A stretch of 64,000 nucleotides of DNA from Kalymmatonema hyalinum WJT4-NPBG1 (GTDB lineage: Bacteria; Cyanobacteriota; Cyanobacteriia; Cyanobacteriales; Nostocaceae), in the NCBI GenBank assembly GCA_019359075.1, contig JAHHIB010000035.1:1-64000 (forward strand), read 5' to 3'. The translations under genes were made by a program, and so were the position numbers. This document shows, in pieces, positions 47,327 to 55,214 of the stretch (within the stretch, counting starts at the first letter, position 1; every line of letters starts with the position of its first letter). The notes below the pieces were generated by a model that was not told the DNA's origin, made no database searches, and saw only the letters and a program-made list of their open reading frames with translations.

Positions 47327-47779
47327 TTGTTTCTAGTAAATATAGAAATTGTTTTTGCATACAGTCCAGAGTTACTCTTGACTTTTGAACGGCAAAGACC
47401 CGATACACAAAATGGCGGTGAAGTTTGGACGGTAATGTATCGTAGTGATCAGGGGACGAAGCCAAGGCTTCGGATGATCAACAGCTTTGGCGATGGGTGG
47501 AATACTCAAAAGCAGTGCGATACCATCGTCCAACGCTTGGAAGGCTTTCGCCAAGATGGTTTAATAGGATTGAGCGATCGCTCTGAACCCAAAACAGCCA
47601 ATCAATCCGCAATCTGTGCCAACACCAAGCTTGACCGCAATAATTGCAATCTGCTGGTGACGCTCAAACCTGATGCTGACGGTTACGACTCCCTGGGGCA
47701 TATGCTTGAGGCTCTAAGAAATGGTACTACTGTTGAGCAAGTGAGCCGCCTTGTGTTGCTACCTGCGGCTGTTGCCTAA
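47327..47779 (+). CDS. COP23-domain protein, probably N-terminally shortened
   Basis: A 150-residue protein with the COP23 pattern: WTVMYRSDQGTKPRLRMINSFGDGWNTQKQCDTIVQRLEGFRQDGL, then ICANTK..NNCNLLVTLKPD. COP23 proteins of cyanobacteria are normally exported and have a signal peptide plus a Cys in the first strand; here both are missing and the frame opens at a TTG (47327) without ribosome site. It may be a 5'-truncated gene or use another start. Function unknown. Confidence 0.7.
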   Translation: MFLVNIEIVFAYSPELLLTFERQRPDTQNGGEVWTVMYRSDQGTKPRLRMINSFGDGWNTQKQCDTIVQRLEGFRQDGLIGLSDRSEPKTANQSAICANTKLDRNNCNLLVTLKPDADGYDSLGHMLEALRNGTTVEQVSRLVLLPAAVA

Positions 47780-47846
47780 CCCCACCTTCTAGCAGATACC
47801 ATGAGACAGCTGTTGAACTGAAGCGTGCTGGTGGCAAAATATAATC

Positions 47847-49199
47847 ATGCCGATTGAATCCAACTCCAACTCATCCCTGTTTCATAAACAAGAACCTGTT
47901 CTCGAAGACGACTTACAACCAGATGACTTTGAGGACGTAGGTGACAATTGCTTCATACCAGATGGGCTTGCCACTCAACAAGCCCTTTCTGCAATTTCAT
48001 CGCTGCAATCTCCGCGCAACACAGCTGCCCTGCAACAAGCACGTTCCACCACCCAAGGGATCACTAGACCTGTAACAGTCAAACCCAGGGCATTGTTGCT
48101 GATCTTAGTAGCGATCGCCATCACTTTCATAGGAATTGCCATCAATAACTGGATCATTGGTATCTTCGGAACGCTAGGAACTTTGGTCTTGTCACTAGCA
48201 GTGCTGTTACCAACTATAGTCACTGCGGTACAAGAGTGGTTTTCAGATCAAGAACGAGCGGTGTTTGTTGCCTTTTTAGGAGTCGTAGCAGGCATCATTG
48301 GTGGAATTAAGTTCAGCGGTTTGGGCGATCGCATCATAGCTTTTGGACGCCGAGTTAACTGGGACGCTGCTGGGACACTAGCAGAATGGTTTGGCGCTTT
48401 GGGGCAAATTCTCATCGCCATTGTTGCCGTCTATGTTGCTTGGCGACAGTACGTGATTTCCAAAGACTTAACGATTCAGCAAAACCTGCTTACCGTTCAG
48501 CAAAATATTATCACCCAGCAGCAGACGATAGATTCCTATTTCCAAGGTATCTCTGACTTAGTATTAGATGAGCAAGGATTGTTAGAAGATTGGCCGCAAG
48601 AACGGATGATTGCGGAAGGACGCACAGCAGCAATTCTCAGTAGTATAGATGGTAGTGGGAAAGCGAAAGTTCTCCGCTTTCTCTCGCGTTCCAAATTGCT
48701 GACACCCCTGAAGCGCGATCGCCACCTTGGGCGTGCCATTCTCGATGGTAATGGCGGTTATGCAGAAGATCGAGACGCTGGTTTGCGTGTGATCGATTTA
48801 GGAGTGATGCTTGCGGGAGCAGATTTTGCTAGTACTGATTTGCGTTGGACTGATCTATCGGAAGCCAATCTTGTCCGCACTAACCTCACTAACTGTGACT
48901 TGGTAAAAGCCAATCTCTCCCGCACTATTTTATATCAAGCAAAACTTAACGGTGCTGATTTGAACGCAACTCGCTTCTTCTATGGTTCCGCTGAAAGCGC
49001 CTCGCCCCGCAGCCGTACTGCACCGCCAAACTACGAGACTGGCGAACACACAGGCGCTGTTGTCGAAAACGCTGATTTCACCAATGCCCAGCGAATGTCT
49101 GAATCTGCGCGATACTATTGTTGCGCTTGGGGAGGCGAAAAAACCAGAGGTACTATTCCCGGTGGTTGCGAAGGCATTCCTAATAAGTTGGGCACATAA
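47847..49199 (+). CDS. Membrane protein with pentapeptide repeats
   Basis: A 450-residue protein. An acidic N-terminal tail of about 80 residues precedes four hydrophobic segments (about 83-105, 107-130, 138-160, 183-203), a coiled-coil-like Gln-rich stretch (QQNLLTVQQNIITQQQ), and pentapeptide repeats of A(D/N)Lxx type at about 330-375 (ADFASTDLRWTDLSEANLVR). The C-terminal 75 residues contain cysteines (YYCCAWGG..GGCEG). Function unknown. It resembles the product of 53232-54947 in layout. Confidence 0.83.
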   Translation: MPIESNSNSSLFHKQEPVLEDDLQPDDFEDVGDNCFIPDGLATQQALSAISSLQSPRNTAALQQARSTTQGITRPVTVKPRALLLILVAIAITFIGIAINNWIIGIFGTLGTLVLSLAVLLPTIVTAVQEWFSDQERAVFVAFLGVVAGIIGGIKFSGLGDRIIAFGRRVNWDAAGTLAEWFGALGQILIAIVAVYVAWRQYVISKDLTIQQNLLTVQQNIITQQQTIDSYFQGISDLVLDEQGLLEDWPQERMIAEGRTAAILSSIDGSGKAKVLRFLSRSKLLTPLKRDRHLGRAILDGNGGYAEDRDAGLRVIDLGVMLAGADFASTDLRWTDLSEANLVRTNLTNCDLVKANLSRTILYQAKLNGADLNATRFFYGSAESASPRSRTAPPNYETGEHTGAVVENADFTNAQRMSESARYYCCAWGGEKTRGTIPGGCEGIPNKLGT

Positions 49200-49225
49200 T
49201 CATTTGTCAAAATTTTTTAAAATGA

Positions 49226-49281
49226 AACCGCAGATGAACACAGATAATTTATCTGCGTCCAACAGAAGTGCATCTGCGGTT
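49226..49281. repeat. Dispersed CAGATG-type inverted repeat, copy 2
   Basis: Outer 11-bp arms AACCGCAGATG / CATCTGCGGTT and an inner palindrome CAGATAA-T-TTATCTG, all perfect. The sequence is the same family as 16442-16524 in reverse orientation. It lies between two convergent genes and may end their transcripts. Confidence 0.7.
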
Positions 49282-49317
49282 CCAAATACCTTTAAACTAG
49301 ATTTTTGCAACAGGATG

Positions 49318-50166
49318 TCAAACTTGTGCTTTTGACGTTGGAGGCATCACAACTTTCTTAGCTAACCCCACAGTCTGCAATGTTTTAATTGCCCACCAAG
49401 TCATATCTACTTCCCACCAAGAGTATCCGGCTTTTGCAACATTTGGATGAGCATGATGATTGTTATGCCAGCCTTCACCATAAGTTAGAATTGCCGCCCA
49501 CCAAAGATTACGAGAGCTGTCCTTCAGCTGGAAACTACGATAGCCACGCAGGTGAGCCGCTGAGTTAATGAACCAAGTAGTATGCCACAGCACTACTGCC
49601 CGCACAAAGACTCCGTAGATCACAAAACTCCATCCACCCAAAACATACAATAGGACACCAACAGGAATTTGGAGCGGCAAGAAGTTGCGATTCAGCCAAC
49701 GATAAAATGGGTCACGGTATAAGTCCGAGGCAAATTTTTTGTAATGTTGTTCCTCAAAAAACTCTGCACGCGGGTAAAGAATCCAAAGGATATGGCTCCA
49801 CCAAAAACCACGCTGGGAAGAGTAGGGGTCTTTGTCTGGATCCTCTGTATGCGCATGATGTAGCCGATGTCCCGCCACCCAAAAGATTGGTCCTCCTTGC
49901 ATCGCAAGCGCACCCAAGATGGCGATCGCATATTCCAACCACTTCGGTACCTGTAAACTTCGGTGAGTCAAAAGCCGATGATATCCTAAACAAATACCAA
50001 TGCTGCCAAACAACCAGTGCAGGAATACCATAACTCCCAAAGCAGACCAAGAAAAACACCAGGGAGCGAGCAGTGCCAAGGCATGAAATGTACCGAAAAA
50101 TGCTACGTTGATCCAGCTCAGAGTAAGCGGCTGCTTACCAACAGCTGCAGCTGAGTTGATAGTCAT
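49318..50166 (-). CDS. desC: Acyl-lipid/acyl-CoA Delta-9-type desaturase
   Basis: An iron-dependent membrane desaturase that introduces the first double bond in fatty acyl chains. The 282-residue protein has the three histidine boxes HRLLTH, HRLHHAH and HNNHHAH and paired TM segments. The start at 50166 has AAGGAAAG four bases upstream; an upstream in-frame start at 50244 is rejected. It is divergent from a TetR-type regulator with two palindromes in the gap, which suggests control by that regulator. The symbol reflects cyanobacterial DesC-like sequence; exact regiospecificity is inferred. Confidence 0.93.
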   Translation of the reverse strand: MTINSAAAVGKQPLTLSWINVAFFGTFHALALLAPWCFSWSALGVMVFLHWLFGSIGICLGYHRLLTHRSLQVPKWLEYAIAILGALAMQGGPIFWVAGHRLHHAHTEDPDKDPYSSQRGFWWSHILWILYPRAEFFEEQHYKKFASDLYRDPFYRWLNRNFLPLQIPVGVLLYVLGGWSFVIYGVFVRAVVLWHTTWFINSAAHLRGYRSFQLKDSSRNLWWAAILTYGEGWHNNHHAHPNVAKAGYSWWEVDMTWWAIKTLQTVGLAKKVVMPPTSKAQV

Positions 50167-50273
50167 AAATCTTTCCTTTGACGTGAATGCCGTAAATAAA
50201 CTAGTGCAGAAGACTGTACTCGTTACCACATCCTCTGTGAACACTGGCGAAGACAGCTAAAGTAGGAAGAGAG

Positions 50274-50294
50274 GATGCAAGTGCTACTTACATC
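50274..50294. promoter_or_regulatory. Candidate TetR operator, imperfect palindrome
   Basis: GATGCAAGTG-C-TACTTACATC is an imperfect 21-bp palindrome sharing GCAAGTG with the perfect copy at 50323. It lies in the desC/tetR divergent gap, 47 bp centre to centre from the other copy. Confidence 0.6.
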
Positions 50295-50322
50295 TGTTAG
50301 TCTAGCAAAGGTAAAATTTAAA

Positions 50323-50339
50323 TGCAAGTGCCACTTGCA
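50323..50339. promoter_or_regulatory. Candidate TetR operator, perfect palindrome
   Basis: TGCAAGTG-C-CACTTGCA is a perfect 17-bp palindrome, 10 bases before the regulator's ATG. Its size fits TetR operators, and its position would block the regulator's own expression. Confidence 0.65.
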
Positions 50340-50349
50340 GTTTTCACGT

Positions 50350-51582
50350 ATGTCTGGAGAAATAATTTCAACGCGACAGAGATTGATTAATGCAGCAATG
50401 GAGTTATTCGCGACCCAAGGAATTACCGAGACGACAACCAAAGCTGTCGCAGAATTAGCAAAAGTGAATGAAGTGACGTTATTCCGGCATTTTGGCAACA
50501 AGCACGGATTGGTTCTAGCAGTGATTTCCGAATCACCAGTGTTTAAAGAACTGGGTGAATCCTTAAAAACCCAAGTCAGTCAAAGCAACAGTGTTAACCA
50601 AGCTCTCAAAGATTATTGCGAAGAGCGCTTAACGGCTTTAGAACAAGTTCCTGAATTGGTACGCTCTGTAGTCGGTGAGTCAGGAAAATATCCAATAGAA
50701 AATCGTCAAGCGCTGGGAAGAAGCTTAGCCCAAGCCAACAACTATGTTGCTGAATATTTAGCAACTATGATGGAGCGCGAGCAATTATACACCCAATTGC
50801 CACCTCAAAAGCTAGCCAGTTTACTCAATAGTATGTTGGTAGGATATGCCGTGATTGAATTTACCAGCGAATTTCATGAACTTTGGCATGACAGAGATGA
50901 GTTTTTGGAAAATTTGGTGGCGCTGTTTTTAAAGGTCGCCACAAACTCTTCAAATCAAATCAATAATGAATTTATTGTAACAGAGAAGGTGGTAGATTTA
51001 CCAGCAAATTTAGTCTCCTTGATTTTGCAAAGAGCCAAAAAATCAGGGCTGCGAGATTATGCCCTGATGTACGTTTTGTTTGCAGCAGGTTTATCTTCAG
51101 AAGAAATTGCCAACTTAGAGCGATCGCACCAAATTAACGACGCCAAGCAACACTTATTGCAAATCACCCAAGGCTCTATTCGACAAGTTCCTGTCAATCA
51201 GTGGATCATGGGTAAGCAGTATGGCTCTTATACTCGCAATCCCTTAACTCAGTGGTTAAAAAGTCGTAAAGATAACCACTTTGCATTATTTCTCAACGAC
51301 GATGGAATGCCTATTTCAGAGGCAGAAATACAACAGCGCTGGCAAATATTAACTGAGGGATTATTAACACCAGAAGGGCAACAGCCAGTCATTGAGCAAG
51401 CCCAACAGACATGGTGTGTAGAAATGTTGATCAAGGGAATGAATTTAGAAGATATGAGTATAATCACGGGTTGGAATATCACAAAATTGCAGCCGTATGC
51501 TCGTAGAGCCAGAGAAAAATCAGTTCTAGAGCAAGCGATTCGCCTCGATCATAAATCGAGGCAGGTAAATCGGGAAAGTTAA
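50350..51582 (+). CDS. TetR-type regulator with recombinase-like C-terminal domain
   Basis: A 410-residue protein, twice the usual TetR length. Residues 1-55 are the TetR DNA-binding domain (TRQRLINAAMELFATQGI..VNEVTLFRHFGNK), and residues to about 195 the ligand/dimer region. Residues about 215-390 resemble the catalytic fold of tyrosine recombinases (SGLRDYALMYVLFAAGLSSEEIANLE; then KDNHFALFLNDDGMPISEAEI), but the catalytic Arg of GLR-x-SE is Ser and no HxLRH motif is seen, so it would be inactive as recombinase. The start at 50350 is chosen because an upstream frame start at 50275 overlaps the palindromes. It faces desC. Confidence 0.85.
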   Translation: MSGEIISTRQRLINAAMELFATQGITETTTKAVAELAKVNEVTLFRHFGNKHGLVLAVISESPVFKELGESLKTQVSQSNSVNQALKDYCEERLTALEQVPELVRSVVGESGKYPIENRQALGRSLAQANNYVAEYLATMMEREQLYTQLPPQKLASLLNSMLVGYAVIEFTSEFHELWHDRDEFLENLVALFLKVATNSSNQINNEFIVTEKVVDLPANLVSLILQRAKKSGLRDYALMYVLFAAGLSSEEIANLERSHQINDAKQHLLQITQGSIRQVPVNQWIMGKQYGSYTRNPLTQWLKSRKDNHFALFLNDDGMPISEAEIQQRWQILTEGLLTPEGQQPVIEQAQQTWCVEMLIKGMNLEDMSIITGWNITKLQPYARRAREKSVLEQAIRLDHKSRQVNRES

Positions 51583-51941
51583 GTCTCACGAGTCTCACCT
51601 TAATGCATAACCTTGATAGAGTTTCCAATCAAACTTATGAGCTAACGACGAAGATCAGCGACAGCAAGCAACCTCGGCAACTCCACAGGCGGTTCTCGTC
51701 CTTCTGCTGCACCGCGTAGCTCCCGCTTGCTGGCAGGCGATCGCAGCTATCCAACGCTTTACGCGTGGGAGATCATTTGGTGGAGCGGATGAAATTTTCA
51801 GAGAAAGTACACAACTATAGAAGTTAATGGTATTTATGTCAATGATTCTTAGCAGATTTTAATGATTCTATCAGGGCTCATTCATGGTTATCGCTCATGC
51901 TAGTCATTAAGCTAGCTCAATCGGCAAATTAATGATGCATT
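51583..51941. other. Gap without a recognisable gene
   Basis: A 359-base gap between the TetR-type gene and msrB on the same strand. It holds GC-rich repeat-like sequence around 51660-51780, including a HIP1 octamer, and an AT-rich part that should carry the msrB promoter. No ORF is supported. Confidence 0.5.
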
Positions 51942-52436
51942 ATGAAAAAACGATATTTTTTACACGCTGGTGCAGCAATGCTAGGCACAGTATGGTTATC
52001 ACGTTATTTATTAGGAAGGTCAGAAGTTATGGCAACTGCAAAGAATGAGTTTGAAATCAGCAAAACCGAAGAAGAGTGGCGCAAAATTTTAACGCCGGAA
52101 CAGTTTTCTGTGCTGCGGAAACATGGGACTGAACGCGCTCACACCAGCTCTCTCGATAAGCAATATGCTAAAGGGGCTTATGTATGTGCTGCCTGTGACT
52201 TGCCACTTTTTACATCTGATACCAAATTTAACAGTGGCACTGGTTGGCCTAGTTTTTTCAACTCAATAGAAGGGGCGATCGCCACAACCGTAGACAAGTC
52301 ATTTTTTATGACCAGGGTTGAAGTGCATTGCCATCGCTGTGGTGGACATCTGGGTCATGTTTTTAATGATGGTCCTGCACCTACTGGTAAGCGTTACTGT
52401 ATGAATGGGGTGGCAATGAAGTTTACTGAAGGTTGA
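51942..52436 (+). CDS. msrB: Peptide-methionine (R)-S-oxide reductase with N-terminal export/anchor signal
   Basis: Reduces the R form of methionine sulfoxide in proteins. The zinc-binding pairs CAAC and CHRC, the GTGWPSF motif and catalytic Cys of YCMNG are present. The first 30 residues (KKRYFLHAGAAMLGTVWLSRYLL) are a hydrophobic segment after KR, resembling an atypical Tat or Sec signal, so the enzyme likely works in the periplasm, thylakoid lumen or at a membrane. An internal ATG (MATAKNEF) would give a cytoplasmic form. Confidence 0.94.
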   Translation: MKKRYFLHAGAAMLGTVWLSRYLLGRSEVMATAKNEFEISKTEEEWRKILTPEQFSVLRKHGTERAHTSSLDKQYAKGAYVCAACDLPLFTSDTKFNSGTGWPSFFNSIEGAIATTVDKSFFMTRVEVHCHRCGGHLGHVFNDGPAPTGKRYCMNGVAMKFTEG

Positions 52437-52769
52437 AAGGTCAGTACAGGATAATTCAGATATTTTTAGGTGCGTTAGGCTATCTTAACACACCATTTTC
52501 GTCTATTTCTCACGGTTTGAGTCATTTTCGCTACGGCTTAGGCTTATCAAAGTTTATTACTACCCCTGATAAAGCTTTTGTACATGAAACATATTTTTCA
52601 TGAAGCATTGACAAAAAAGTAGAGTGTTTTTGCAAAGTCAGTATAAAGTGCCCCGATACCTTAAATAATCTGTGCTTAATGTTACTAGCTACTCAACGAT
52701 TGAATTTCAACAAATTGTTCAATTGGTGTGCAGGCAAAGTAACTTTTATTTTTGCATAGGAAATAATGT
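52437..52769. other. Gap with a dispersed stem-loop
   Basis: A 333-base gap after msrB. It contains the stem-loop at 52468-52494; the rest is AT-rich and shows no gene. Confidence 0.5.
52468..52494. repeat. Dispersed GTGCGTTA stem-loop, copy 3
   Basis: GGTGCGTTA ... TAACACACC lies 32 bases past the msrB stop. It has the same core as the copies at 45279 and 46263, again downstream of a gene. Confidence 0.6.
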
Positions 52770-53015
52770 ATGACAGGATTTTTTGATTTTGATGATGACT
52801 TGGATATTGATTTCCAGATAGACGATGCTTTGGAAAGGAGAGATATAGATGCTCTCCATTCAATTTTGACTCAGATAAGGAATACTATCATGAACTATCC
52901 TGAGCAAGCTTCAACTTTCCGTGAAAGGATTTGTAATATTCTGGAGCAGTTTCCTACTCTAAAAAGTGAATTTTTATTTCTTTGGAATAAATGCTCATGT
53001 CCATTAGAATATTAG
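52770..53015 (+). CDS. Small acidic protein of unknown function
   Basis: An 81-residue protein beginning MTGFFDFDDDLDIDFQIDDALERRD, strongly acidic, followed by a helical part with ERICNILEQFPTLKSEFLFLW and two late cysteines. AGGA lies a suitable distance upstream of the ATG. I recognise no family. Codon pattern and ribosome site support it as a gene, but it could be spurious. Confidence 0.55.
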   Translation: MTGFFDFDDDLDIDFQIDDALERRDIDALHSILTQIRNTIMNYPEQASTFRERICNILEQFPTLKSEFLFLWNKCSCPLEY

Positions 53016-53231
53016 AACAAAAGATAATTTCTTCTATATTTATACCTGAGCAGGGCAAACGCACGTGATGTCTGAAATGCTTACCGGATATGGATTTCCC
53101 TCAAAAAATCGGCTTGAAGATAAAATGCTGAAACCCTTGCAATAAAAGCAATCTTATACTTTAGATGCGTTTGCCCTATATACCTGAGAAAATGCTTGTT
53201 GTCCTCTCAAGGTCAGAAAGTAACTAACTTA

Positions 53232-54947
53232 TTAAAGTGATTGCATTTGTTTGAGTTCATCTCTCAAAAGTAGAAAGTATCCTTTGAGCCGATTTAAGGC
53301 TTCATTAGATATTTGCTCAGGTTCACTATTTAAATATTTTGGAATTACTTCCTCCCAAATTACCTTAAGTACATCTAGGTACACAGAGGTTGGTAGCTTA
53401 AGAGTTATTGTCTCAGAAAGAGAAGGATGCTGATGTGTAGAAAGGCTTCTGACCAAAATATTTAATAATTTGTCAATATCCTCGTTAAGTTGAGTTATTT
53501 TATCCTGTGGATAGAGAAGACCTCCAGCCTCTTTCATCTCAATCTTTTTACTGAGAACATTTCTAATTCCCAATTCTTTCAGACTGTTACATCTAAGTTT
53601 TAACCACTCACTAGCAAGAGAGTCAAATTCTTTTCGCTTTTCAACATTCTGCCTTGCAGTTTCACTAATATCTTGAAAATTTTGTAATTTCTCCCTAAGT
53701 TTTCCCTCTATATCTTTATTACTATTTGAGTTTTTCTGGAGCCACCCCTCTACAACATTTGTTACACTGGATTCTAAAGAAAGGCTATCTTTTACTGAAA
53801 CTGGTTTATCGCCGCTTAACAACTCAATTGCTTTATCCAGCTTTTGCTCCAACCGTAAAAGTTCTTTTTTATCTCCAAAATCACTAAAAATTAACAACCA
53901 TAACAAATGTTTCAGTGGTTCATTTTCTAATGATTCATTTCTTGGCTTTTCTATTTCAAAGCTGTCTGGATACTCCTCTCGTGATAATAAATCGCCGAGT
54001 TCTTGAGCAAAATCCTTTCCATATATGGCTTTTTCCCAATTTTTAGCTTTCTTAACTTGATTGATGTCGATTTTAGCACCTGCAAATCTGGCATCCTCTA
54101 TATTAGCTTCGTTAAGATTGGCTCTCCATAGATCAGCTCCTCGAAAATCAGCACCTGACAGAATAGCTTCTTGGAGTTGAGCTTCTTCTAAGATTGCTAG
54201 CCGAAAATCTGTTCCAGCAAGTTTGCTGTTTTGAAGCTCAGCTTTCTCTAAATTAGCCCTTTGAAGATTTGCCATCCGCAGGTCGGCTCTGTGTAGCTTT
54301 GCTTCTCGAAGATTAGCACCTTGAAGTTCAGATTCTTGAAGATTAGCACTGATTAAGTTGGAACTTTGAAGAAGAGCATCTCGAAGATTAGCTTTTTCAA
54401 GAAAAGCTCCCCTTAAGTTAACTCCGATCAAGTCTGCGCCCTCAGCATCAAGTCCTTTCAAAGAAACCTTATCCTCATGTAGCTCACTAAGAGCCAAAAT
54501 CCTGGCTCCGCTGGTTTCAGATTCTCTAGCGCCATCTATCAAACTCCATGCTTCGCGATATGCTCGTTTTTTACGTTCAAATGTATCAAAAATAAATAAC
54601 CATGCAGCAAAAACAACACTAAAATTTTGAACTTGCTGTAATACTTTTGAATTTGCAACTCTACAGATCCAGTTATCTTTCCAAGAGAGGTTTTCCTTGC
54701 ATAAAAGCTCACCAGCGTCGTTCTTATAGGGTGACTCCCAGTACGCAGTTGTAATGAATATGCTAGAAGTAAGACTAAAAGCAAGCAATATAAGGCAAAC
54801 GCTCTTCATAGTGCTTCTCTTGGGCAAAAGCTGCAATAATAATTTTTGAGCTTTTGACTTGTATGGAGAATTGGTCACTTGGTAAAACCACCTGGAGATA
54901 AATGTATTAAGTATCGTCCGAATATGCAGTATTTTTCTCGATGACAC
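53232..54947 (-). CDS. Membrane-anchored pentapeptide-repeat protein
   Basis: A 571-residue protein with two hydrophobic segments (about 48-67 and 108-121) followed by a long pentapeptide-repeat region (about 165-297, units such as ANLQESELQGANLREAKLHR). The C-terminal 270 residues are helical and charged, with no recognised family. Pentapeptide repeats form a right-handed quadrilateral beta-helix. The start is GTG at 54947; an ATG at residue 47 is the alternative. Function unknown. Confidence 0.83.
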   Translation of the reverse strand: MSSRKILHIRTILNTFISRWFYQVTNSPYKSKAQKLLLQLLPKRSTMKSVCLILLAFSLTSSIFITTAYWESPYKNDAGELLCKENLSWKDNWICRVANSKVLQQVQNFSVVFAAWLFIFDTFERKKRAYREAWSLIDGARESETSGARILALSELHEDKVSLKGLDAEGADLIGVNLRGAFLEKANLRDALLQSSNLISANLQESELQGANLREAKLHRADLRMANLQRANLEKAELQNSKLAGTDFRLAILEEAQLQEAILSGADFRGADLWRANLNEANIEDARFAGAKIDINQVKKAKNWEKAIYGKDFAQELGDLLSREEYPDSFEIEKPRNESLENEPLKHLLWLLIFSDFGDKKELLRLEQKLDKAIELLSGDKPVSVKDSLSLESSVTNVVEGWLQKNSNSNKDIEGKLREKLQNFQDISETARQNVEKRKEFDSLASEWLKLRCNSLKELGIRNVLSKKIEMKEAGGLLYPQDKITQLNEDIDKLLNILVRSLSTHQHPSLSETITLKLPTSVYLDVLKVIWEEVIPKYLNSEPEQISNEALNRLKGYFLLLRDELKQMQSL

Positions 54948-55214
54948 AAGTCACCAAAAGTACTGACTTAAATCACAAATAAAAAATATTTTCAGTAAAA
55001 TTATTCTGTTTTTTTTACTGAAAACGGGTTAAGTGAATAGCTAATCTTGATAAAATTTTACTAATATGCTGGTTACTAAAAGTACGAAATTAAGAGTTTA
55101 TTTATAGTCTTAGGCAGCATTGCTCTGTGATCAACTCTTAATCCCAATCTCAGCACACCATAGGCTTTATAACCGATACTCCAAAATATCAATCCCAAGG
55201 AAGGGTGTTGACTT

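Noticed and set aside
50275-50349. Upstream extension of the TetR-type gene
   Set aside because: The extra 25 codons cover the two palindromes; the standard TetR N-terminus begins at 50350.
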